From: Lytechinus variegatus
Lineage: Eukaryota > Echinodermata > Echinoidea > Temnopleuroida > Toxopneustidae
Length of the DNA: 64,000 nt
Reading direction: 5' to 3'
NCBI RefSeq assembly: GCF_018143015.1
Contig: NC_054746.1
Coordinates: 38,876,687 to 38,940,686 of the forward strand
This document shows, in pieces, positions 9,713 to 19,605 of the stretch. The notes below the pieces were generated by a model. That model was not told where the DNA came from. It was given only the letters and a program-made list of their open reading frames with translations, and ran no database searches. Numbering within the stretch: the stretch's first letter is position 1; each line of letters starts with the position of its first letter. The translations under genes and the position numbers were made by a program.

Positions 9713-12700
9713 CTATTTCAAAACAAGTCCCATCACAATGGCAAGTACTACCAAGATGTTAGGAATGCAACAAACAACACTCGAATCAGTCGTATGCGGA
9801 TATTCCGTAGCAGTTGATGGAGGGGATTCCATGTTATAATGAAAAGTACCCAATACAGCATAGTGATCAGATAGGTCTGTAATATTCTTTCGTTCAATGC
9901 AAAATTGAGAATTAGGGTAGCTTGGAATCGGGGATATTGCCGTCGAGCAAATCTCTAAAGGAGTAGACATTCGAGGCCTAACGACCTGTATTGTAGCAGC
10001 TTCAGGTTGAATGTGGGATCGACTATACAAGACATAGTCCAACCACCAGTTCGTATCGTTATTTTCGTCAAAAACATCATTGTTCTCGTGATCGTATGTG
10101 ACATTGAGTTCACCGATGATTGTGGGAAGTGTGGCGTCAAGAGCGTCAACGACGTCATCACCATTGGTTGTGTTCAGTCTGGCATTCAGGTCACCTCCAT
10201 AAATAACGGGTTCATCATCACCGATGCCTTGCTCCAGCATGAATTCATGGATGATTGTAGCTTGAGCAACACGAACATCGTCTGCATTCGGGGTTCGGAA
10301 AGCTTGCATATGAGTCCCAAAGATATGGTACATAACACTCTGTCCAGCAACAGTTTTATTGATCATGGTGTACACAACTCCTTTAGCCATCCACGAATAT
10401 GGTTCGGATACGTCGAAAACCCGGGAATCAGTCTTGACAATGGGCCACCTAGAAGCAACGAACGCTCCACCATTCTCAACTTTAGGGAAGGGTTCACCAA
10501 TGCCAACGGTATCTGTGTAATAGATAAACCCATATTGGTCCATGATGTCACGCATGGTAAGGGTACTTGTTTCAATGGTATCGTTGAAGGGGGCAAAGCA
10601 ACCTCCCATGAAGACTTCGTTGAAAACGATGACATCAATATCTGGATGCATACTGAAAAACTTATGTGGAATACGGCATGTTCTTTCTCGTTGGCCACTT
10701 TGCCAATAGAGATAACGTAGCTCAAAGACGTTGTATACAAGAACTCTAATAGTGGTGGCAGGAGTGGGATCAGTCAGGGGCACAGCAGGTGGTGATGCAC
10801 ACTTCACTTTGGTCCCAACGATACAAGGTCTAAGTGATCCTCCACTCGGATCCTCACAAACAAAATCAAGACCGAAGTGGTCACAATGCTCGGCACTGGC
10901 ATCACAGAAGTTTGCATCATCTTCATCACCTATTTTTAAAGAGAGAGTGGGAAACAAAATGAACTAAAACTTGTTAATTTCATTTCAGAAAATATCATAC
11001 TTGAAGCTTGTACTGTCATTTCGTTGTGAAAAATAAGATTCCATGAAACAATATATTGCTCAATTAATTGTCATTGATAATTTGTGTTATCATAGAGCGT
11101 TCTGACATAATTACGGAGCTTGAAAGTGTATACGTATATTCTAGTTTTTGTTCTAAAAAGGCAATTTTTATTTGTTTAGATGTTTAGTATCGCAAAAATG
11201 TCTTAATGACATAAACTACAGTTACATGCAGTCGGTTTATCTAAAAATAGCTCATGATCATGCACAGTACAAGGTCGTGCAAGAAAAATGAATTATCCGG
11301 TCGGAGGAGGGGGGGGGGGGGATACCAAAATTGATATTCAGGCTGTGTTACCGAAGCGACACAATTTATCACAAAAACGATGGTATGATGGTGTTTTTTA
11401 AACGCTGAATGGAAAGAAGTTGGCACACACCTGAGCGTATTTTGGGGAAAATTTGCATTGAAATTGTAAATTTTGATTTCGTCATTTCATTATCATGATT
11501 ATTATTTGGGGAGGGTGGATCACTTTTGTCCCTGCCAATGGTACATTAATATATGGTTATTGTCCAAACATTCAACGTCAAGACGTGGAAACCAATGTCC
11601 AATGCAAAGCAGTATCTCAAGAGCATCATCAAGGTATAAAGGTCATGACAAGATCATAAATAAATTTAAAAAACGGTGCCAAGAACACTTTACAAAAAGA
11701 GGATTACACATCCCTCCCAAAAATGAATAAAAATAGCTGAGCTTAGGAATATAGTAGAGTGCTTACGTGCAGTATTTAGACTTGAATCTATGTGAAGAAT
11801 CCCTACTATTAAGACATAAAACTAGCAACCTAAGCGTTTAGAGACATGTTTTGTGATAAGCGCTATACAAATGTTATTAATTATTATTATCATATTTCAT
11901 ATGCCAATCAGTATTAACCATTGTTCAGGTAATCGATTTAATATATGACTCTGCTTGATCCTTGGTCATATGGGGGTGTTTTACAAATATTAAGTATGAC
12001 TTTAAGTCACATGCTTTGGCACCAATGCACACATGTTAAACGCACATTCTTATTCATGGATACGAGGTGTTCCGCATCCCGTCACATGATCTGATAATTG
12101 CGATATTGTTCTAATTATACCACTGGGAACATAACATCTGTGTGAAGCACTCCTAGGTCATATTCTTAATCTACATGTAATTATAAAGATGCATGAATTA
12201 TATATATTTGTGTTAATATTCATCATGACATTCAAATCTTATGGAATAACTTACCCAACCATACCGTTGGCTGTCTCTCATCAACATCACAATTTTGAGT
12301 CTGACCTGCAATGAGATGTTTGATAATGCACAATTCTCCTTTGAATACTAATTACACGAATCATTCCATGGAATCAGCTTAAGACTTGATATGAGTTTAT
12401 GTTTTATTTATGCGTTTGAACTTATCTGTATTTTCCGAGGGAAAAGTACATGAAATCATTTGGGCCATAAAAAGAAGAATGTTTATAGTAAAGCCACACA
12501 GATACAAATGTCCCATCGATAAATAACATTGATTTACTTCCTTTATTTTGTTTTGATCGCCAGTGGAAGAAAAGATTAAATTACGTGAAACAATCCTCGA
12601 ATCTTTTTCCTTCATTGACAATTCCTTGATTTTTTTATGTTACTATGTAGGGTTACTTTTTATTGTATCTGTAAAACCTAAAGAGAGAGCGAGAAAGATA

Positions 12701-13352
12701 GAAAGTCACAAAGGGAGATGAAGATTAAAATTAATGAGATCAAGACTTACGTTTATGTTATAAAAGGCCGTGTAAATTGCGCGTAAGTGAGCTAATAGCC
12801 GGCTAATTTTTCACACACACACATTATAAAAACAGTTCAAACAAGTGCATTTCAACTATCAAGGAAATTTAGATCACAGAAACGAGAAAATGGATATCCT
12901 TAACAAGAGGGAACATTCTCATTAAACATGCCATTTCCCGTCTTTTCTTAAAAAGAAAACTTTCTTCCTAATTTTTTGTGAATTTTGAGCGCGCTAAGCG
13001 TATTTTCTTAAAAAGAAAACTTTCTTCCTAATTATTTGCGAATTTTGAGCGCGCTAAGCGCGTATATTCTTAAAAAGAAAACTTTCTTCCTAATTTTTTG
13101 CGAATTTTGAGCGCGCTAAGCGCGTATATTCTCTTATTAAAAAAAACACCCTTTTCGAGATTTTCTGGTTGTGAGTGTAAGCGATGCCCCTGCTATTGAA
13201 TGAAAAAAAAACACTGCCATTAAAATCATTCCACGTGACAAGAATTGACTGCATTGATGTATTGTATCATACTGACCTGTAGCAGCTGTCAAAGCTACAA
13301 GGAATAAAATATTCAATGTGGCCATAAGTTGAAATCGTTCATCTAGTCCCAT
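9713..13352 (-). CDS. Sphingomyelinase C-like phosphodiesterase, copy 2 (complete, 3 exons, 447 aa)
   Basis: Coding exons on the minus strand are 13352-13277 (76 nt), 12305-12255 (51 nt) and 10929-9713 (1217 nt), all with AG/GT boundaries and phase-1 introns; the sum is 1344 nt. Residues 1 to about 24 (start MGLDERFQLMATLNILFLVA) form a signal peptide. A Cys-rich segment (51-86) leads into the DNase I-fold domain. Putative catalytic residues by family comparison are N109 (YNVFELR), E147 (FNEVF), H249 (FGTHMQA), D289 and N291 (YGGDLNAR), D340 (WWLDY), and D397 with H398 (LSDHYAVLG). The hydrophobic end (ILVVLAIVMGLVLK) suggests a GPI signal or membrane tail. The whole catalytic domain is in one exon. 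It lies head-to-head with copy 3. Sphingomyelin as substrate is inferred. Confidence 0.9.
11800..11895 (+). mobile_element. SINE/LINE 3' tail fragment in intron 2 of SMase copy 2
   Basis: 'gtgataagcgctatacaaatgttatt' followed by ATT repeats is the recurrent tail also seen at 14308-14360, 41815-41870 and, reversed, at 63040-63070. Confidence 0.5.
12939..13133. repeat. Three tandem copies of a 61-64-bp unit in intron 1 of SMase copy 2
   Basis: 'ttcttaaaaagaaaactttc' starts near 12944, 13005 and 13067. Each unit ends in 'ttgagcgcgctaagcg'. The copies are almost identical, so the array is recent. Confidence 0.9.
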
Positions 13353-13974
13353 CTTGAAAACTATTTTAAGAAGTAAACTGCACCTATACTTCCCGGATTC
13401 CAAACGAATGAATGATTTACTCGCTCACCGTTACCATCGCCTAATTTCATAACCTAAATATCAATTTTACCTGCAGCTTAATTGGATTATTATCTTAATT
13501 GATTGACGAGTGTAAACCCTCCAGAAATCAAACAGATCAAAGTACTACGAGAGGTGACTTCATATTATAGTTTATCTTATTCAGCATAAAGTGTTAGTAT
13601 GATAGCCATTAATTCACGTAGTCTAAAAAATATAAATAAATAATGAGAATTGATTAATAATAATCAAGGATCGATCGATAAAGTTAATGGATAGTGTTTA
13701 TGAGCTTTATATTTTTATTGTATGTTTAATTTGAGAGAAGAAAATAAATGCATGTTTAAAAACAATATATTGATAATCGATAACTTATAAATAACAATAA
13801 ACCATGAAAAATAATACAAAAATACTATAGGATTTGTAGAGCGCATGGATCCACCTTGTTAGATGCTCAAGGCGTTCCTTATACCCCGGCTATAAGCCAT
13901 TCTACCGATTCCGGTGCCCATAACTTTTTGAGGAATAACACTGTGGGTAATTTTTTTTTGCTGAAACAAAACAC
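13353..13974. other. 5' flank of SMase copy 2
   Basis: Region upstream of the minus-strand start codon. No convincing TATA box was seen. 13560-13850 is very AT-rich without recognisable structure. Confidence 0.35.
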
Positions 13975-14050
13975 GCCATGGCTTGGAATCGAACCCACGT
14001 CCCTCAGATTGAAGGACGAGAGACTTAACCACTAGACCATGACAACCCCG
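13975..14050 (-). mobile_element. tRNA-derived SINE head
   Basis: On the minus strand 'tggtctagtggttaag' resembles a box A and 'gtgggttcgattcc' a box B, with an anticodon-arm-like stem between. No acceptor stem closes it, so it is a SINE head and not a tRNA gene. Confidence 0.55.
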
Positions 14051-14139
14051 TGATCATGGTATCCATCAAAATCAATTGTGAAAAAGAAAGTTCGTTTTAC
14101 TGGCAGAACTTTTAAAAGCAGAAAGTCATTCCAAAATCC

Positions 14140-14362
14140 AGAAAACAGGCCAGTTTCAACTCATTTCATTCTCTGGCCCCCCATCTTTCGAACAAATCCC
14201 TCTATCTCTTCGAAACCTCTCTTCTCTTGACCTCTTCAAAAAACATCTCAAAACACACTTATATAACCATAAACCTTAACTTGTCTTATTCCATCAACAG
14301 CGCTTTGTATCCTCTCGAAAAAGCGCTATATAAATCCAATTATTATTATTATCATTATTGAT
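14140..14362 (+). mobile_element. 3' end of a 5'-truncated LINE
   Basis: The plus strand encodes FEQIPLSLRNLSSLDLF then KKHLKTHLYNH, matching the C-terminal 'LWNSLPL.LR...SL..FK..LKT.LF' phrase common in CR1/L2-type LINE polyproteins. A tail 'aagcgctatataaatccaattattatt' follows. The exact start is uncertain. Confidence 0.6.
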
Positions 14363-15873
14363 TTTTTTTATTCTGCCCCCCCCCCCTTATGATCTCGGCC
14401 GTCGATCGCAACAAGAATTTGCACCCATGCTACCCATGGCATAATCTTCAAAATAATAACATCAAATTCTGCAAAAAATCTCATTGCTAATCAATTTTTC
14501 TACTTTATGCATAAAATCAAAGGTTTGCTCTAATTATGAATAAGGCCTCTAAAATGCTATTTTTTGTTCACTGCCTGTTTATACCTATCTGATGTACTAA
14601 AAAAAATCAACATCACATTTTCTTATTTATTTTATTGTATTCTACATTTTATGTATTTTTTTGTTTGGGCGGAATCAGCCCCCAGTCTAATTAGGGTTAA
14701 AGGGCTATGAGCAAAGACCTTAAAATATATTTACTAGACCAGGGTCCCGTTGCAGAAAGCTAAATTAAGCCCCTTAAATAATTGTTGTTGATGCTCGTTT
14801 TAGGCTATAATAACATAATCTATTTGTTTGAGATAAGGCCTATAAAAAATTGTTCATCTTAAGATGAAATGACAGTAGATGAAGAGGTCTGATCCCCTTT
14901 TCATGTTGTAAGATAATGTATATATATAACCAAAATAAAGATTCTCAAACTTAAATGGCCAGAAGAGGCCGCGGAACGATTTTTTTCTGGGTGGATGGGG
15001 CTGAACATGTATTGTATCACAATTTAAAGGCTTTCTCCCTGCGCGTACGGATCACTTCTTCTCATTATTCTTCTCTCTTTTCTTTCACAAACAGGTTGCA
15101 ATGGGTTTAAAAACAAGAAAAACAGTACCGATGATAAATGATGACGATCAACATGGCGTGATCATAGTTTGCAAATTCTCATCCAGGTATAAAAGTTAAA
15201 CTAATCCATTACAGATCTATGCATACACGAATGTTTACCATGTTTACGTTAAATAAAAAGAACCTGAACCACCAAGAGGTATGATATATACTGAATATAC
15301 ACTTCTTATATATACAGGCTCTAGAGTATTAAATAGAACCAATTCCAAAAGTTATGTAATAATGTATCTTGGGCGAATTGATAATGTCCTTGGTCTATTC
15401 AAACGACGTTCGTGTTATCAGCTATCTTTTTATTTCCTATTTGTTTGTAAACAAAACAATGTTTGTTTTTTTGTTTTTCATGTTTTTATATCATTTTATA
15501 AAAATTAATTTTATTCATTCTCATAGCGTTGTTTGATATTTGTAGATTTCTGATTTTTTGTTTTATTTATTTTGTAATGATGTTCTATTTTGTCCTATAA
15601 GATGATGCCGTTTTTACATTAACCGTGAAGGAATAAAAAAGTGACTGGACGCCAAAGAAAAATGCAACCTACAACAGTTATATGAGTGAGTTAATTGTGT
15701 TCCATTCAGAAGTAAGATTTCTTTTGTTATGTGTTGCAGAAATATATATAGGCCTATGTATGATTTTATGGTCTCAATTTTCTTAGAACACTTATGAAAC
15801 CATGAAAATTTAAATTCAACTTCTTTGATTTTCTTTCTCTATTTTTTTTTTAATCTGCAGAGCTTGTGTACCA
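14363..15873. other. Intergenic stretch, only weak repeat traces
   Basis: AT-rich with a C11 run at 14377. 'gggtcccgttgcagaaagc' near 14743 looks like the end of a MITE, but no partner end was found. No gene recognised. Confidence 0.4.
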
Positions 15874-16130
15874 GGGGCCGTCTTACAAAGAGTTGCAATT
15901 GATCCGATCAATCGCAACTATGGAAAGCCAGCAAAGTCAACATTATGAAATGCATCTTTGTCAAAGAAAATCTAGATATGAATGTATATCTATAAAGTCA
16001 TTGATTTCTTGACTATTCTGTGTGTACAAAGGACATTTTGCAAATTTCTTGTAGAAAAAGTATGACACTGATGGATTTCCATGGAGTTACGATTGATTGG
16101 ATCAACTGTAACTCTTTGTAAGACGGGGCC
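15874..16130. mobile_element. 257-bp MITE with ~45-bp inverted ends
   Basis: The left end GGGGCCGTCTTACAAAGAG continues as an inverted copy of the right end, CTCTTTGTAAGACGGGGCC. Both arms include 'tgatccgatcaatcg' or a near variant. The middle is AT-rich and non-coding. Confidence 0.85.
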
Positions 16131-16139
16131 AACATTTTT

Positions 16140-16545
16140 TCATTCAAGAACTTCAACAATTCAAGATTGGAGAGTCTAATTTAGACTCGTTTTATTTTGA
16201 GCTTATTCGTTTTATTTTGATATTTGTGGATTACTTGTCTTCTGCGTCCGTCTCGATTTTTGTATAGTTTGTTCATAGTTAGTATTGAAACTAAGTTTAG
16301 GGGCTTGCCTTCTCTACAAGCTTTTGCTTTTCTTGGCAAGTCCCTCCGTTCATTTATTGTTTCTTTTCATTGAAAACATTACGGCAACAAATTGTAGCTT
16401 TGTTTAATCCATATTCAACATTTGTTACGAAATGTCATTGAATTGTCTGTATCATCTATTATATTGAATATGTATTGTTACTTTGATGGTATTTTGAAAA
16501 AATTGTTGAACGGAAATAAATAAATCTAAATCTAAAGTGACGAAG
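16140..16545 (+). mobile_element. Possible LINE 3' untranslated tail
   Basis: Non-coding sequence ending in 'ggaaataaataaatctaaatc', a tail style common for LINE copies. No coding part remains. Family not assigned. Confidence 0.3.
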
Positions 16546-17173
16546 ATGGAAAAGATTCTTTTCCTTTTCTTTAAAAACAAAATTACTATCACAACCCCCA
16601 AATTTCTGACGTGTGAAATGTCATGGAATGGGATGGAGAGAGATAGAGGGAAAGAGTGAGAAGAGGATTGAAAATAGATGAATAAGAAACGGAGGGGCAA
16701 ATACGAAGAGATTATTGAGAAAGGGACGTGGGTGATTGTAATGATAACAATAATTTATAGAGCGTTTAATATCAAGATCTCTACTCGATGTACATTAATA
16801 CAAGAATGATTGAATTACAATTATTTCACATGCTACAGTATTATGCTAACATTAAATGTACATGACATGACATACCATTACAGGGTATAACACTATTAAA
16901 CTACACTACATTATTAAACTAAATCAATTAAACTATTAAACTACATCAGAATGGTGGAAAGTAGGAAGAGAGGGGTGAAAGAGAAATAGGACGAGATTTA
17001 TGGAAAGCGGGAGACAGATAAAAAGTGGGAAAAGAAGAGGGAATAGTTTACAGGTTACAGGAGAAAGGTGGCACAAAAGAACTTGAGTGGGAAATTGAAT
17101 ACACGGAAGAACAGAGTAAGAAAATAATGCTAGAGAATGAGGGGACAGAAAACCTCGTATTGGACATAATAAA
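16546..17173. other. Intergenic stretch, purine-rich, no gene
   Basis: 16620-17130 is rich in GA-type tracts, which give short open frames of low-complexity composition. 16850-16945 repeats 'ctattaaactacat'. Nothing supports a gene. Confidence 0.4.
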
Positions 17174-17330
17174 CTGGGGCCCGTTTCAAAAAGAGTTACA
17201 AGTATGGTAACTTTGTCATGACAACTACCGTGGTAACTAGGGCTCATCAACCAATTATTTTAAAGGTTACCACGGAAGCTACAATAATAGCGATTTTAAA
17301 TACTGTAATTCTTTATGAAATGGACACCAG
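17174..17330. mobile_element. 157-bp MITE with 'gtttcaaaaagagttac' ends
   Basis: Left CTGGGGCCCGTTTCAAAAAG and the reversed right end CTGGTGTCCATTTCATAAAG form imperfect inverted ends, followed by 'ggtaac' words in both arms. Confidence 0.65.
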
Positions 17331-17845
17331 ATGAAGAATACAAGCACGGAGATCCATTAAGGAGCGGCTCCCTAACGTTATACCATGACTTTTTTTTTTT
17401 TGCTTCTCAAGACTTTTTGTATCAAGAAAATGTACTCTGTTAGTGATGACATTATTTTTTCAGTAATCATATACACACAAAGAGTGAAAATTATGATCAA
17501 ATTGTGATATGCATGTTCACCCCCCCCAAAAAAAAAAATGGGGGTCAGTGCATCATCCCCCCCCTTCAAATTCGTTCCGCGGCCCCTGCCCTGTATTTAA
17601 GTTCGAGATTCCTTATAAATTTCGTATTAACTAAGATTGTGTTACAACTTAACAATCTAAAAATTTGGGGATCCATACCTATTTACCTCATCACGACTTG
17701 ATCTACTCTCTTCACTTTAGAATTAGGTTAGGCCTATTCTCAAACAAGCACGGTAATGTTGTGTATACATGCCCAAAAGACGCAATAACAAACAATGCTT
17801 TGTTTCGCTTGTGATATCGATACCTTATATAACGCGCAACATTAT

Positions 17846-17938
17846 GTCTGCCTGGTGGGGGGGGGGGCATTTTCCGAAAAAATCACAGGGGCGCCGACAG
17901 GGGCGCTAAAATTAGGCCCCCCCGGTGCAAAATCCTGG
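17846..17938. repeat. G-rich dispersed repeat, inverted copy at 25118-25215
   Basis: 'gcctggtgggg...gcattttc', 'aggggcgc', 'aaaattaggcccccc' and 'ggtgcaaaatcctgg' reappear in reverse at 25118-25215. Both copies begin or end at CCAGG and contain G/C runs of 7 or more. Probably a fragment of a G-rich DNA transposon family. Confidence 0.7.
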
Positions 17939-17961
17939 AGAAGCGCATGTATAAGACTAAC

Positions 17962-18037
17962 ATGGGTGACCGCTGACCGTTCCCACGAGAATCAGGACAA
18001 GATATTAGAGATCGATGAATTTCACTGCCACGTTCAT
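17962..18037 (-). pseudogene. Orphan, decayed copy of the SMase copy 3 signal-peptide exon
   Basis: On the minus strand this 76-nt segment matches the SMase copy 3 signal exon (19606-19681) from ATG to donor GT and has the same length. Homology extends on both sides: 17938-18072 against 19571-19703, at about 90% by eye. Its frame is not open to the donor. No mini-exon or catalytic exon follows it before the separate first exon of copy 2. It points the same way as copy 2, so it may be a discarded first exon of that gene or the relic of an inverted duplication. Confidence 0.75.
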
Positions 18038-18074
18038 GATCAATAGTTGTTTTATCCCGATGAAGACGTAGTGG

Positions 18075-18190
18075 TCGTGGTCGTGTGGTCTAAGGCGCCT
18101 GGCTATTGAAAGTCAGGGGTTCGATCCAGGCCTAAGCCTAATTCCTATAATTCCCGGCCTAATTCCTAAGCCTGTATGGATAATGAAAAT
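18075..18190 (+). mobile_element. tRNA-derived SINE head
   Basis: 'tgtggtctaaggcgcc' resembles a box A and 'gggttcgatcc' is a box B, with an anticodon-like stem between. No acceptor stem closes. It abuts the upstream limit of homology of the orphan exon. Confidence 0.5.
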
Positions 18191-18756
18191 GCCTGCCTAC
18201 GAGTCATTCAAATATCGAATATTGTAATCATGCATGATGAAATGCCCCCGTGTCACCTCCCCTTGTTGCCGCCACTGCCTGTTATCTTTCTACATCAGTA
18301 GGATAATAAAAAAATAGCAGGAATGTTACCGCGATGTTTTTTTTTTCATTATTTTTATTTTTCATTGGGATTTTCGTGTTTACCGTGATTCTGCGATAAG
18401 CACGAATTCAGTTTTTATATGACAATTAAACTGATTTGAAATAAAAAAAAAGAGACCACAAGTTTATTATGATACCAAAGTAGTGATTTCTCAATATTTG
18501 TGAAATTTGCAATTCGGAAATGTAAATATAAAGCTACAAGGAAAACGGGAATAAAATTAGAACAAAACAAATTCTTGTTTGAATTCCTTTTGCTCAGTCA
18601 GGCTATTTACCAATTCTTTGTGACAATAGGAGTGCTACACCACATCAATACTAACGCCATGGCTGAATGAACCGTAAATAGTTTGCCTTCGAGTAGGCCT
18701 ATCCATTTTTGGTTGCAAGGGCCAATGCATGGTCAGTTCGTTGATAAAATCTTCAC
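18191..18756. other. Spacer between the inverted SMase genes, nothing recognised
   Basis: AT-rich, with T and A homopolymers. No ORF or repeat structure of note. Confidence 0.35.
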
Positions 18757-19202
18757 AATGGAGGGGTTTTTATGGTAAACACCATGTATGTATGTATATA
18801 TGTATGTACGTGTGTATGTATGCGTGTATGTATGTATGTATGTATGTAGTCCTAAACAGGACTGTTTGTTATGAACCCAAGTTTTCAAGTGGATCGTCAT
18901 TCCTGATGACGACCGGAACACGCTGGGAGCGTTTCATGAAAGGACTTGTCGGACGTTTTATCCGACAAGTCCCATTTTATCCGACAGTTACCATAGTAAC
19001 AGTGCCTCACAGCCAATCAGAGTCAGAGAAAGATGTCAGATCTGACAACTTGTCGGACAAAAATGTTGATGAAACACTCCTCGGAACACGCTGGTCGAAA
19101 CGTCGTTAACAGTTCTTTTCAGAGCTAATAATCAAGAAAGAATAACAGTTTTTTGCAGGACTACATAAATACATGGTGTTTACCGTAAAAAAACCCTCCA
19201 TT
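18757..19202. mobile_element. Inverted-ended repeat with Penelope-type hammerhead-like core, split by a MITE
   Basis: 'aatggagggg', 'ggtaaacaccatgtatgtatg' and 'gtagtcct' on the left reappear inverted at the right end (to 19202). Between them are CTGATGA, GACC...GGTC and GAAACGTC, the same arrangement as at 1888 and 45.2 kb. A (GTAT)n tract fills 18786-18848. The core is interrupted by the 155-bp MITE at 18927-19081. Confidence 0.6.
18927..19081. mobile_element. 155-bp MITE with 13-bp target duplication
   Basis: The element begins GAGCGTTTCATGAAAGG and ends in the inverse of AGGAGTGTTTCATCAA. It is flanked by CGGAACACGCTGG at 18914-18926 and again at 19082-19094. Internal palindromes repeat 'cttgtcgga' and 'tccgacaag'. 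The duplication length is uncertain by about 2 bp. Confidence 0.85.
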
Positions 19203-19389
19203 ATTCTCTCCACCATGAAAGCCTTCAAAGATTAAAATCTTCTTACACGAATGATCCTTCGATTTAAAGCACATTTTGTAGACGATGGGGGATTCGTATT
19301 TAAAACCATGTGAGTTCTTGATTTCTCTGGTGTAACTGTCCGAGCGGTGAACCTATTGTTCAGTGGGAATATCTATTGTTTCATTCCCC

Positions 19390-19605
19390 CTATATATGAC
19401 GTCACGGATATACGCCAATGCTTGATTTCTTTACACATGAATAATCTTTCGACTTCGAGCGTTATTTAAAAGAGGATAGAAAGTTGTGGAAAAAGGTTTC
19501 TCTTCAACCTTGTTGGTAGCTCTCGTCACTCATCAGCAACCTGTGTCTTGTCAAGTAGAGGGTTAAAGGGACTACGTCTTCATCAGGGTAAAACAACCTT
19601 TGATC
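19390..19605 (+). promoter_or_regulatory. Probable promoter and 5' UTR of SMase copy 3
   Basis: Upstream of the ATG at 19606 are a CRE-type TGACGTCA near 19398 and a TATA-like TATTTAAAAG near 19463, about 140 nt before the ATG. The TGACGTCA block resembles a dispersed sequence near 36040 (reversed), so it may have arrived with a repeat. Confidence 0.35.

Noticed and set aside
10007-10720. Long plus-strand open frame of 237 codons
   Set aside because: It is antisense to the catalytic exon of SMase copy 2 and has no protein family features of its own.
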